Assembly: GCA_003154155.1 (NCBI GenBank)
Contig: PMCM01000112.1
Coordinates: forward strand, 1 to 32,565
Origin: Ignavibacteriota bacterium
Lineage (GTDB): Bacteria; Bacteroidota; Ignavibacteria; UBA10030; UBA6906
Direction of reading: 5' to 3'
Length of the DNA stretch: 32,565 bases
Part shown: in pieces, positions 25,247-32,565 of the stretch
Layout of the letters: each line of letters opens with the position of its first letter
How positions within the stretch are numbered: position 1 is the first letter of the stretch
Notes under the pieces: model-generated
Databases searched by the model: none
What the model was told of the DNA's origin: nothing
What the model saw: only the letters and a program-made list of their open reading frames with translations
Position numbers and translations under genes: made by a program

Positions 25247-26641
25247 ATGAGAGCATTACTGCGGTTGAGGGGTACCGGCATTCTCATCGCGCTCCTGTTG
25301 GTAGGAGCCGCGGGATGCAGCAAACTGAAAGATGATCTTCCGGCGGCGGACAAGACCGCATCGCAAATCCATGACCCCGGCTGGAACGATCCGACATCGG
25401 CCAATTTCCACGGCGTGGTGCTGCATGCAGACAACTACCAGTACAACCAATGCGTGTCCTGCCATGCCAAGTCTTTTGGCGGCGGCACGAGCGGCGTGGG
25501 CTGTTTCACCTGCCATCAGTCGTTCCCCCACAAAGCCGGATGGTCCGATACCTCATCAACGAACTTTCACGGCAAATTCCTGCGGCTCGGCCTTGGTCAA
25601 TTGACCGATTGCGCATCGTGTCACGGCGCGGCGTTTGACGGCGGCACCAGCGGAAAATCGTGCTTTACGTGCCATGCGTCGTATCCGCATAATGCCGGGT
25701 GGATTGATCCCGCATCGGCCGTCTCTCACGGCAAATTCCTGAAAGCAAAGAGCTGGGATACCGGCGAATGCGCGCGCTGCCACGGCGCGAACTTTTCGGG
25801 CGGTACCAGCGGAAAATCCTGCTTCACCTGTCACCCTGCATACCCGCATACGGTGTTTGCGTCATCCTCGGGACACGCGGGATACCTGTATACCCAGGGC
25901 TATCCCCTGGCGCAGTGCAAAACCTGCCACGGGGCTTCGTATGCCGGCGGCACCGTTGTGAATGTGTCGTGTAGTTCCGCCGGATGCCATGCGGACAATA
26001 CGGGAACGCCGAAGTCTCCCGAAGCCTGCAACACGTGTCACGGTCAGTTCCTTGCGTCGGCGAGTGACGCCCTCTCCGCGGCGCCCCCCAAGAGTGTGCT
26101 GGGTGACTCTGCGACCACGGTGCGCGGTGTGGGTGCCCATGCGAAACATTTGCTGTCCGGAACGCTCGGGAAGAGCGTCAAGTGCGTCGAATGCCATACG
26201 GTCCCCACGACGTTGTTTGCGACCGGCCATGTCGATACGCAGTTGCCGGCGGAAGTTGTGTTCAATGATACGCTGGCGCGCCTGGTCACTGGTGGCGGCA
26301 CATTCGTTCCGAACCCGACATACAATGCCACATCCCTTACGTGCGCGAACACATATTGCCACGGCAAATGGCAGCTCAAGAAGTCGGGTCCGTACGCGGC
26401 ATTCTTCACCACCGATTCCGTCATGGTAGGCGCAGCGAACGCACCGTCATGGACCAGCGGCGCTTCAGGCGCGGCGTGCGGGAGCTGCCACGGACTGCCG
26501 CCAACCGGCCATCCCCCATCCTCCCTGAGCGATTGCCAGAACTGCCATGGCACCGTGGTGAACGGCTCGGGCCAAATCATCAACCATGCGTTGCACATCA
26601 ACGGCAAGGTCAATGTCTTCGGCCAGGAGCTTGCCTTCTGA
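25247..26641 (+). CDS. 13-haem outer-membrane lipoprotein cytochrome with CxxxxCH sites
   Basis: The 464-residue product has a lipoprotein signal with acylated Cys24 (LLLVGAAGCSK), eleven CxxCH and two CxxxxCH sites (CSSAGCH at 242, CANTYCH at 366), thirteen predicted haems. Residues 47-204 are three 53-residue repeats, each with a haem near the middle and a CFTCH after GGTSG; a diverged fourth copy runs to about 247 and ends in the first CxxxxCH. Mixed CxxxxCH/CxxCH proteins are known from Geobacter outer-membrane cytochromes. GGAGG lies 11 bases before the ATG, which is 16 bases after the 14-haem gene. It is probably the cell-surface terminal of the conduit, the counterpart of OmcB. A strong terminator follows. 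Confidence 0.9.
   Translation: MRALLRLRGTGILIALLLVGAAGCSKLKDDLPAADKTASQIHDPGWNDPTSANFHGVVLHADNYQYNQCVSCHAKSFGGGTSGVGCFTCHQSFPHKAGWSDTSSTNFHGKFLRLGLGQLTDCASCHGAAFDGGTSGKSCFTCHASYPHNAGWIDPASAVSHGKFLKAKSWDTGECARCHGANFSGGTSGKSCFTCHPAYPHTVFASSSGHAGYLYTQGYPLAQCKTCHGASYAGGTVVNVSCSSAGCHADNTGTPKSPEACNTCHGQFLASASDALSAAPPKSVLGDSATTVRGVGAHAKHLLSGTLGKSVKCVECHTVPTTLFATGHVDTQLPAEVVFNDTLARLVTGGGTFVPNPTYNATSLTCANTYCHGKWQLKKSGPYAAFFTTDSVMVGAANAPSWTSGASGAACGSCHGLPPTGHPPSSLSDCQNCHGTVVNGSGQIINHALHINGKVNVFGQELAF
25385..25858 (+). repeat. Three 159-bp coding repeats (53-residue dihaem units)
   Basis: Units at about 25385-25543, 25544-25702 and 25703-25858 encode the pattern D-x-x-S, HGKFL, CxxCHGAxF, GGTSGKSCFTCH, YPH. 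Units two and three agree most closely (GGTSGKSCFTCH is identical). Internal duplication appears to have built up the haem chain. Confidence 0.85.
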
Positions 26642-26681
26642 TCTTCTGGGGCCCTCGCGGATGTAACTCCTCTGTGCACCG

Positions 26682-26723
26682 AATCCCGGCGCCGCTCTTG
26701 CGGGCCGGGATTCCTGCTTTTTC
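26682..26723 (+). terminator. Strong intrinsic terminator ending the cytochrome cluster
   Basis: AATCCCGGC (26682-26690) pairs perfectly with GCCGGGATT (26704-26712), with an inner CCGC/GCGG stem and TCTT loop, followed by CCTGCTTTTTC. It lies 40 bases after the lipoprotein cytochrome stop. Confidence 0.88.
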
Positions 26724-26749
26724 ACTCCTGCAAAGGGTTTCCCAAGGAT

Positions 26750-26761
26750 TGGAATATTCCA
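26750..26761. promoter_or_regulatory. Perfect 12-bp palindrome upstream of the haem-lyase promoter
   Basis: TGGAATATTCCA is its own reverse complement and lies 75 bases before the -24 element at 26836, a usual distance for an enhancer-type activator site. Factor unknown. Confidence 0.4.
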
Positions 26762-26835
26762 CCCCATTGGCACGGTCCAATTCATCCGAATGAGCCCCTT
26801 TTCAGGGTTTTGGCGTAGTCCTGACCCGGTTGAGG

Positions 26836-26850
26836 TGGCACACAACTTGA
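26836..26850 (+). promoter_or_regulatory. Sigma-54-type promoter of the haem-lyase operon
   Basis: TGGCAC (26836-26841), five bases, TTGA (26847-26850). It is the same variant as at 17161 and 18277. The predicted start near 26862 leaves a 24-base leader containing GGAG before ATG 26886. Confidence 0.6.
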
Positions 26851-26885
26851 CATTTGAAAGGTACCCAAGCATCTGTGGAGTATCA

Positions 26886-29111
26886 ATGACCGTTCTTGCA
26901 CATCTTGTTCTTTTGCTGGCCCTGTCAACCTCTGTGGCCGCCGGCGTGTTCTACTTCCGCGCCGCCTCCACAAACGATATGAGGTTGACTCTCCCCCGCT
27001 CCACGCTTCTTGCCAGTATCGTCCTTGTTCTCACCGCATCTGCCGTTCTGATCCTCCTGATCCTTCAGCACGATTTCAGCAACGGCTATGTGTACGGCTA
27101 CAGCGACCGGTCGCTTCCGCTTCACTATCTGCTGTCCAGCTTCTATGCGGGCCAGGAGGGCAGCTTTCTGTTCTGGAGCGTGTGTTCCGCCCTCATTGCA
27201 CTGGTTCTGATGCGGTCACGCAAAGGCACCCCGGCTGTCATGACCGTGTTTCTTCTTGCGCACTCGCTGCTTCTCCTCCTTGTGGTGGCAAAGTCGCCCT
27301 TCCGGTCGATCTGGGAGGTGTATCCCCAATTGCCCGCCGGGCAGTTGCCGGCGGACGGCCACGGCCTCAATCCGCTCCTGCAGAATTTCTGGATGGTCAT
27401 TCATCCCCCCGTGCTGTTTCTGGGATTTGCCTTGATGTCCGTGCCATTCAGCCAGGCCATCGCGGCGCTCTGGACAAAGGACTTTGACCTCCTTCCCCGT
27501 CAGGGTATGGGAGGGGTGTTGGCCGCCGTGCTGGTGCTCGGTCTGGGGATTATGCTTGGCGCCTACTGGGCCTACGGCGTGCTTGGCTGGGGCGGCTACT
27601 GGGGGTGGGATCCTGTGGAGAATTCCTCCTTGATTCCCTGGCTCACCGGCGTTGCGCTGGTGCATACGCTCGTGGCCCAGCGGCGGACCGGCAAGTATCG
27701 ACGAACGAATTTTCTGCTGGCCATCTCCTCCTTCTTTTTGGTCATCTACAGCACGTTTTTGACGCGAAGCGGGATTCTCGGCGACGCATCCGTCCATTCG
27801 TTCACCGATCCCGGTTCCACCGTTTACTGGCTCCTCCTCGTGTTCCTCGGCCTCATCGCTGCCGTCGGCATCACGATGCTGGTCCTCCGCCTGCGTGAGC
27901 TTTCGCCCGCACACGCCGCTTCGGGCTGGCTCACACGCGAGACCCTGCTTGCCGGCGGGGCCATCATGCTGCTGCTGAGTGCGGTCGTTATCCTCTTCGG
28001 CACAAGTCTTCCGATTTTTTCGAAAACGCGCGTGGAGCCGGCATTCTACGACAGTACCAACCTTCCTCTTGTCATCATCATGGCGCTCCTGATCGGCGTG
28101 AGTCTCCTGACGCAATGGGAGGAGCAGGATCTCGCCACGAGTGCACGGAAATCGTGGAAGGCCCTCCTGGCGGCCCTGCTGATGACGCTCGTGATCGTTG
28201 CCCTGGGAGTACGCGACGGGCTGAGCGCCGCGCTTGTCTTTACCGCCCTGTTTGCGATCCTCGTCAACGTCGAAAGCGGCGTACAGGGATGGCGGGGCGG
28301 CCTCCTCCTGCTGGGAGGAAAGCTGGCGCACATCGGCATCGCGCTCTTCCTGATCGGCGTGATCAGCTCCGGCAGATATAATGAGACCGCCCGGGTGAGC
28401 CTGCCGCTGCATCAGCCCGTTGAGACACTTGGGCATGCGCTGACCTACGACGGTTATACGGTCCGCCCCGACGGGAAATATGACTTCCAGGTGACGGCGA
28501 TGGCGGGCACGCGCCGCTTCGTCCTGCACCCCGTGATGTTCGATGCGCCCCAGCAGGGTGTTATGCGCAACCCGGACATCGCATCGACAATGACGTCGGA
28601 CTTTTACATTTCCCCGCTCTCCCTGGAAAATGCCGATGACGGTGCGACGGAAGAGGAACACGAGCTTGCCAAAGGCGTTGCCGCGATGGTGGGCGACGCG
28701 CGTCTCACGTTCGTCACATTCGACATGGGCCCGGACGCCGGAAGCAGCATGAGTCATGGCGGAACGATCACCGTCTCCGCAGTGGTGGACGTGCAACGGG
28801 GGAGCGCGAAGGAGACGATCCGGCCGTCGCTCACCCGGAAACAGTCGGGCGAGACAGTGTATGGCGCCGCGCACTCAGACCTGCTGGGCACGGAGGTACG
28901 GCTGCTCAAAATGAATATCGGCATGGAGGCAACGTCGCCCTCGCGCGTCGTTGTGGCATGTACCCGGTCTGACGCCGTGCCAGCACGGACGGAAGTGCTG
29001 ATGGTGGAGGCGAGCGTCAAGCCGTATATCATACTGTTGTGGGGTGGCACGGTAACGATGTTGTTGGGATGTGTACTGGCGATGATCAAACGCATGAGGG
29101 AGACAGCATGA
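26886..29111 (+). CDS. ccmF: CcmF-like cytochrome c haem lyase
   Basis: This 741-residue multi-span membrane protein belongs to the haem-handling CcmF/CcsA family. It has the CcmF N-terminal block SLPLHYLLSSFYAGQEGSFL, a conserved histidine in MVIHPPVLFLG (173), the tryptophan-rich haem-presenting WWD loop from W235 (WGGYWGWDPVEN), and a second histidine in ASVHSF (304). About a dozen hydrophobic helices precede a soluble domain at roughly 505-705, and a final helix closes the protein. CcmF attaches haem to apocytochrome CxxCH motifs in System I. The other ccm genes are not in this window. The frame is open 32 codons upstream, but that region contains the sigma-54-type promoter, and GGAG supports ATG 26886. 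Placement directly after 51 haem sites fits a maturation role. Confidence 0.92.
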   Translation: MTVLAHLVLLLALSTSVAAGVFYFRAASTNDMRLTLPRSTLLASIVLVLTASAVLILLILQHDFSNGYVYGYSDRSLPLHYLLSSFYAGQEGSFLFWSVCSALIALVLMRSRKGTPAVMTVFLLAHSLLLLLVVAKSPFRSIWEVYPQLPAGQLPADGHGLNPLLQNFWMVIHPPVLFLGFALMSVPFSQAIAALWTKDFDLLPRQGMGGVLAAVLVLGLGIMLGAYWAYGVLGWGGYWGWDPVENSSLIPWLTGVALVHTLVAQRRTGKYRRTNFLLAISSFFLVIYSTFLTRSGILGDASVHSFTDPGSTVYWLLLVFLGLIAAVGITMLVLRLRELSPAHAASGWLTRETLLAGGAIMLLLSAVVILFGTSLPIFSKTRVEPAFYDSTNLPLVIIMALLIGVSLLTQWEEQDLATSARKSWKALLAALLMTLVIVALGVRDGLSAALVFTALFAILVNVESGVQGWRGGLLLLGGKLAHIGIALFLIGVISSGRYNETARVSLPLHQPVETLGHALTYDGYTVRPDGKYDFQVTAMAGTRRFVLHPVMFDAPQQGVMRNPDIASTMTSDFYISPLSLENADDGATEEEHELAKGVAAMVGDARLTFVTFDMGPDAGSSMSHGGTITVSAVVDVQRGSAKETIRPSLTRKQSGETVYGAAHSDLLGTEVRLLKMNIGMEATSPSRVVVACTRSDAVPARTEVLMVEASVKPYIILLWGGTVTMLLGCVLAMIKRMRETA

Positions 29112-29368
29112 ACGAGGCGACGACGCGTGTGCTCCGGCGGTTGCCGGGCAATGTTGCGGGGAAATTTTTCACCACAGAGGAATGCGACGGATGCGCGTAT
29201 TGCGCCTCCATCGCGCCAGAAAACTTTGATTTTGCCAAAGGCACCAACACCTATTTTGTGATCCGTCAGCCGCGGACCAAGTCGGAGGAGGATGATATGC
29301 TTGAGGCGATGGAAGATTGTCCTGTCGATGCCATTTGTCTCGAAGACTCGGGCAAGGTGGCAGAGTGA
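29108..29368 (+). CDS. Single-cluster [4Fe-4S] ferredoxin
   Basis: The 86-residue product has cysteines 26, 29 and 32 in CDGCAYC and Cys71 in EDCPVDAI, the pattern of a monocluster ferredoxin; an additional Cys77 is present. The sequence around them (CASIAPENF and acidic stretches such as SEEDD) is typical of small electron carriers. Its ATG overlaps the haem-lyase stop as ATGA and its stop overlaps the next start as GTGA, so three genes are coupled. It may deliver low-potential electrons to the adjacent flavin enzyme or to thiol/haem reduction in cytochrome maturation; both are inference. Confidence 0.85.
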   Translation: MNEATTRVLRRLPGNVAGKFFTTEECDGCAYCASIAPENFDFAKGTNTYFVIRQPRTKSEEDDMLEAMEDCPVDAICLEDSGKVAE

Positions 29369-30411
29369 CATCGCCCGATGCGATGACATTGAGTCCGGCG
29401 TCGGTGTCGGACGACTTTCCCGCGGACGGGCGGTTTGAGCAGCAGGTCACCTTTCTGCTCCGGTTTGCGATCCTGGCCCCCTCGACGTACAACACACAGC
29501 CGTGGCGTTTCCGGGTCAGCTGTGACGGCGTCGAGATCTTTGCCGATTACACCCGGCGGATGCCCGTTGCGGATCCCGGCGGCCGCGAGTTGCTCATGAG
29601 CATCGGCGCGGCGGTGATGAACCTCCGGGTTGCTGCGGCGCATTTCGGATTCGGGTGTGACATCGCGTACAATCATAGCGGCGCCAGCGAAGCCGCGCTG
29701 GCAAACGTCCGCCTCACACCTGCCGTGGCGCAACACCAGGTTGACCGGGCGCTCGCCCCGTTGTTCCCGTTCATCATGCGCCGCCACACCAACCGTCATG
29801 CCTTTTTGCTCAGCCGCATTCCCGTGTCCGTGCTGGAACGGGCTTCGGCGCTGGCTGACGGGACGGAAGCCCGCGCCATGACCTCCACCGACGGGGAACG
29901 GAATGCACGCATTGCAGATCTGGTCGCGCGGGGTGACCGGACCCTCATGGCGGATGCGGCGTACCGCAGGAATATTTCCGCCTGGGTGCACGCGCATGCG
30001 GCGTCGCATGCGGACGGTCTGCCCGCTCAGGCGTTCGGCTTTGACGGACGGCTTGCCGCCATCGCTCCCTGGGCGACGCGCGTGCTGGACCTGGGCAAGA
30101 TCCGCGCCGCACACGACAAGAACCTCTGTCTCGAAGCGCCCGGGCTGATCGCACTGTGCGCCAATGACAGCACCGGGAATTTCCTGGCGGTGGGGGAACT
30201 CCTGGAATGCATTCTCCTGCATCTGACGTGCGACGGCTTGCACCACAGCTATTTCAATATGCCCGTGCAGGTCCCGGAACTCCGCACGGAGCTGCAAGGG
30301 GTGCTCGATGTGAGCGTGCCGCCGCAGCTCTTACTGCGCGTGGGCTATTCCCTGTCGGAACCGATCCGGACGCCGCGGCGGCCGATCGAAGAAGTTGTGC
30401 AGTACCTTTGA
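29365..30411 (+). CDS. Acg-like FMN nitroreductase-family protein
   Basis: This 348-residue protein resembles the double-length nitroreductase fold of the Acg family. It has RFAILAPSTYNTQPWRFRV near the start, an ADYTRRMPVADPGGRELLMS segment, RRHTNRHAF in the middle, and a second half with GDRTLMADAAYRRNISAWV. Acg proteins bind FMN, but several lack normal nitroreductase activity and are thought to store flavin or act in redox stress. The GTG at 29365 is chosen because it forms a GTGA overlap with the ferredoxin stop and AAGGTGG lies upstream; ATG 29383 is an alternative. The ferredoxin neighbour is a plausible electron donor. Confidence 0.8.
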   Translation: MTSPDAMTLSPASVSDDFPADGRFEQQVTFLLRFAILAPSTYNTQPWRFRVSCDGVEIFADYTRRMPVADPGGRELLMSIGAAVMNLRVAAAHFGFGCDIAYNHSGASEAALANVRLTPAVAQHQVDRALAPLFPFIMRRHTNRHAFLLSRIPVSVLERASALADGTEARAMTSTDGERNARIADLVARGDRTLMADAAYRRNISAWVHAHAASHADGLPAQAFGFDGRLAAIAPWATRVLDLGKIRAAHDKNLCLEAPGLIALCANDSTGNFLAVGELLECILLHLTCDGLHHSYFNMPVQVPELRTELQGVLDVSVPPQLLLRVGYSLSEPIRTPRRPIEEVVQYL

Positions 30412-30458
30412 CGCATGTTCCACTCAATGACCACTACGACCGAAAAGCAGGTGACCGC

Positions 30459-31787
30459 ATGAGTATTGCTGATCAGAACTCGGAGCCGGAAGAGGGCGCG
30501 GGTCACTCGACCGAAGCCCATCTGATTTATGGCAGGATGGATGATCCACGGTGGGATTACAGTCACCACCTGCTTCCCCCGATCACCGCGTCGGCGACAT
30601 ACCGTCTGGACAGCGCACAGCGCGGCGCCCAGGGTTTTCTCGAATTTGCGCATACAACGGATGAAGTACATGTGACGAGCAAGGCGCCGATTTATATCTA
30701 TGACCGTCTCGGCGAGCCGAACAAAGACATGCTCGAAGAAAACCTCGCATATGCCGAAGGGGGCGAAGTGGCAGTCACGTTCGCCAGCGGGATGGCCGCA
30801 ATATCCGGCGTGCTGGGGATCCTGACGGGGTCGGGAAGCGAGGTGCTGGCCCACAAGGTGCTCTACGGTTGCACGTATTCCCTGATGACGAACTGGTACC
30901 CGCGATGGAAGATCGCCGTCCAATTTGTGGATTTCAGCAACATTGACGAAGTGGCCGCAGCGATCACGAAGCATACGCGCGTGCTCTACATGGAATCGCC
31001 CGTGAACCCGAATATGCGCCTGATCGATCTTCGGGCAATAGCCGAGCTGGCGGCAAAGATCAATGCGAAGCGCGACGCGAACGACAGGTTGTACACCGTG
31101 GTGGACAACACGTTCGCGTCCCCGTTTTGCCAGCGCCCGCTCGCATTCGGCATCGATTTTGTCATCCACTCGTTGACCAAGGCGATTGGCGGGTTCGGGA
31201 CCGACATCGGGGGGGTCGTTATCGGGCCGCGATGGAGTCACGATCAGTTGATGCTGTTTCGCAAGGATTTCGGTGGGGTGTTGTCGGCAAAGGCGGCGTG
31301 GCCCGTGCTGGTCGTGGGTCTGCCCTCGCTTGCGGTGCGGATGCGGCAGATGCAGACCACCGCTTTAGAGGTGGCGGAATTCCTCCAGACATGCCCAGAA
31401 ATCGAACGAGTGTTGTACCCGGGACTTCCATCCTTCCCGCAGGCAGAACTTGCACGGCAGCAAATGCGCGACTTTGACGGCAACTTTGCGCCGGGGTCCA
31501 TGATTTACTTTGTGATGAAGGGCTCCGATGCTCGTGATGCGCTCAGGCGGGCCGAGGGATTCATCAACACCATTGCGAAAGAAGCGTATTGCGTGACTCT
31601 TGCCGTGAGCCTGGGCAATATCCGGACACTCATCGAGCATCCCGCATCGATGACACATTCGGCGATCCCTCCGGAAGAGCAGGTCGCCAAAGGCCTGGAC
31701 CCGGGCGGGATTCGGCTGGCGATCGGTCTTGAAAAACCCAGCGATATCATCAACGACATTACCCAGGCCTTTCATCACCTGCGGTAG
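30459..31787 (+). CDS. Cys/Met-metabolism PLP-dependent enzyme
   Basis: The 442-residue product belongs to the cystathionine gamma-synthase / methionine gamma-lyase / O-acylhomoserine sulfhydrylase family. The PLP lysine is Lys241 in HSLTKAIGGFG, with Asp216 in VVDNTFASPF and the neighbouring-subunit phosphate residues Tyr81 and Arg83 in YDRLGEPNKD. The C-terminal block PASMTHSAIPPEEQ and GGIRLAIGLE is well conserved. The usual GNPT turn reads GEPN and the lysine context (TKAIGG, usually TKYxxGH) is unusual, so the reaction cannot be assigned. AGGTGA precedes ATG 30459; the open frame further upstream overlaps the nitroreductase and is a shadow. It could connect with the methionine cycle genes metK and ahcY. 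Confidence 0.88.
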   Translation: MSIADQNSEPEEGAGHSTEAHLIYGRMDDPRWDYSHHLLPPITASATYRLDSAQRGAQGFLEFAHTTDEVHVTSKAPIYIYDRLGEPNKDMLEENLAYAEGGEVAVTFASGMAAISGVLGILTGSGSEVLAHKVLYGCTYSLMTNWYPRWKIAVQFVDFSNIDEVAAAITKHTRVLYMESPVNPNMRLIDLRAIAELAAKINAKRDANDRLYTVVDNTFASPFCQRPLAFGIDFVIHSLTKAIGGFGTDIGGVVIGPRWSHDQLMLFRKDFGGVLSAKAAWPVLVVGLPSLAVRMRQMQTTALEVAEFLQTCPEIERVLYPGLPSFPQAELARQQMRDFDGNFAPGSMIYFVMKGSDARDALRRAEGFINTIAKEAYCVTLAVSLGNIRTLIEHPASMTHSAIPPEEQVAKGLDPGGIRLAIGLEKPSDIINDITQAFHHLR

Positions 31788-31841
31788 GTCCCTGATACTA
31801 TCTATTGTTCACAGAACCCAGATCAGGAAAGCGAGGCGCTG

Positions 31842-32132
31842 ATGGCGAGAGGTAAAGTGACATTTGACATCGAAACATGCAAAGGATGCGAAATCTGCAT
31901 CGATGCGTGTCCGCAGGGAAGCATCGCATTGTCCCCAAAAATCAATACCGGGGGGTATCATTACGCAGTGCTGATCAAAGACAACTGCACCGGGTGCATC
32001 AATTGCGCCCTGGTGTGCCCCGATGCCGTCATTACCGTCTACCGCGAGAAGAAGAAGGTCAAGACCCCCGTGGCGCGGATCACCAACGTGACGGAGAACA
32101 TCACCCTGACGATCGACGAGGAAAGGAAATGA
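31842..32132 (+). CDS. 2x[4Fe-4S] ferredoxin subunit of 2-oxoacid oxidoreductase
   Basis: The 96-residue product has two complete cluster motifs, [12 protein letters not shown] and [12 protein letters not shown], joined by a short linker, and a 30-residue polar tail. This is the layout of the small ferredoxin (delta-type) subunit of 2-oxoacid:ferredoxin oxidoreductases. GAGG lies six bases before the ATG, and vorB starts at the stop codon, so it is the first gene of a vor/kor operon. It passes electrons from the thiamine-diphosphate enzyme to soluble ferredoxin. Confidence 0.92.
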   Translation: MARGKVTFDIETCKGCEICIDACPQGSIALSPKINTGGYHYAVLIKDNCTGCINCALVCPDAVITVYREKKKVKTPVARITNVTENITLTIDEERK

Positions 32133-32134
32133 CC

Positions 32135-32565
32135 ATGAGTGAAATTCGGCTCATGAAAGGCAACGAAGCGTTGGCGGAGGCGGCCATTCGCGCCGGCTGC
32201 CAGGCATATTTCGGGTATCCGATAACCCCTCAGTCGGAGATCCTGGAGTACCTTGCAGATGAAGGCCGCACGCGCGGCATGATCGTTCTGCAGGCTGAAA
32301 GCGAAGTAGCATCCATCAATATGGTCTACGGCGGTGCAGGCGCCGGTGCCCGTGTCATGACGTCCTCCTCCAGCCCGGGCATCAGCCTGATGCAGGAGGG
32401 TATCTCGTATATTGCATGCGCTGAGCTCCCGTGTCTGATTGTGAACGTGAATCGCGGCGGACCGGGATTGGGGACGATCCAGCCTTCACAGGGGGACTAT
32501 TTCCAGTCGGTAAAGGGGGGCGGCCATGGCGATTACCGCCTGATCGTGCTTGCCCCATCAAGCGT
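32135..32565 (+). CDS. vorB: 2-oxoacid:ferredoxin oxidoreductase alpha subunit, 3' truncated by window
   Basis: From ATG 32135 the frame stays open to the window end (143 codons). It begins [18 protein letters not shown] and contains [46 protein letters not shown] and [15 protein letters not shown], characteristic of VorB/KorA, the alpha subunit that binds and decarboxylates branched 2-oxoacids or 2-oxoglutarate together with a TPP subunit. An ATG at 32129 overlaps the ferredoxin stop as ATGA, but AGGA sits seven bases before 32135, favouring the latter. The substrate cannot be fixed without the remaining subunits. Confidence 0.93.
   Translation, partial: MSEIRLMKGNEALAEAAIRAGCQAYFGYPITPQSEILEYLADEGRTRGMIVLQAESEVASINMVYGGAGAGARVMTSSSSPGISLMQEGISYIACAELPCLIVNVNRGGPGLGTIQPSQGDYFQSVKGGGHGDYRLIVLAPSS

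Noticed and set aside
25385-25858. Regular repeats as a CRISPR array
   Set aside because: The repeats are 159 bases, in frame and encode haem sites; no short direct repeats with unique spacers.
26768-26782. Second TGGCAC upstream of the haem-lyase gene as a sigma-54 promoter
   Set aside because: The -12 region reads AATT, with no G at -13, so only half the element is present.
27216-28874. 552-codon open frame antisense to the haem-lyase gene
   Set aside because: It mirrors the ccmF-like coding strand, reads as low-complexity charged sequence rich in H, E and R, and has no family resemblance.

Overview
The window is a dense, GC-rich bacterial chromosome segment. The left third is read leftward and the rest, from 10625, rightward. 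Clear Shine-Dalgarno sites and many ATGA-type gene overlaps indicate compact operons. A bifunctional phosphoglucose/phosphomannose isomerase, a type 2 IPP isomerase, an archaeal/Thermotoga-type S-adenosylhomocysteine hydrolase, a Vor-type oxidoreductase and abundant multihaem cytochromes suggest an anaerobic or facultative Gram-negative of the Bacteroidota/Ignavibacteria/Chlorobi neighbourhood or a related FCB lineage. This placement is inference; there is no rRNA or marker gene here to fix it.

Left part, minus strand. An envelope group comprises a protease/beta-propeller/Omp85-barrel fusion, a PQQ-propeller lipoprotein and the start of another exported protein, all overlapping by 1-4 bases, plus a DUF6600-like lipoprotein. 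Upstream of these lies a tight operon in the order fni, short-chain polyprenyl synthase, ptsH, ptsI, phosphoglucose/phosphomannose isomerase (10457 down to 5282).

Middle, plus strand. A sugar-1-phosphate nucleotidylyltransferase precedes metK and ahcY (activated-methyl cycle), which end at a hairpin terminator. Next come an NtrB/NtrC-like pair: a cytoplasmic PAS-PAS histidine kinase and a sigma-54 activator with an intact GAFTGA loop. A universal stress protein and a degenerate receiver protein follow.

Centre of interest, 18328-26641. Six consecutive genes look like a complete extracellular electron transfer route: a 13-haem cytochrome c fused to a membrane cytochrome b (CbcL-like layout), a tetrahaem c554-type cytochrome, a 7-haem NapC/ImcH-like quinol dehydrogenase, and a porin-cytochrome trio (haem-free beta-barrel, 14-haem periplasmic cytochrome, 13-haem lipoprotein with 53-residue tandem repeats). 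Together they carry 51 predicted c-haem sites. A strong terminator closes the group.

A CcmF-like haem lyase, a small ferredoxin and an Acg-like nitroreductase follow as an overlapping set, then a Cys/Met-metabolism PLP enzyme, a 2x[4Fe-4S] ferredoxin and a truncated vorB.

Near-identical sigma-54-type elements, TGGCA(C/T)-N5-TTGA, lie just upstream of the stress protein, the cytochrome cluster and the haem lyase. The adjacent kinase/activator pair may therefore control respiration and haem attachment as one local regulon. No tRNA, rRNA, CRISPR or insertion sequence was seen, and no gene-free stretch exceeds 300 bases.
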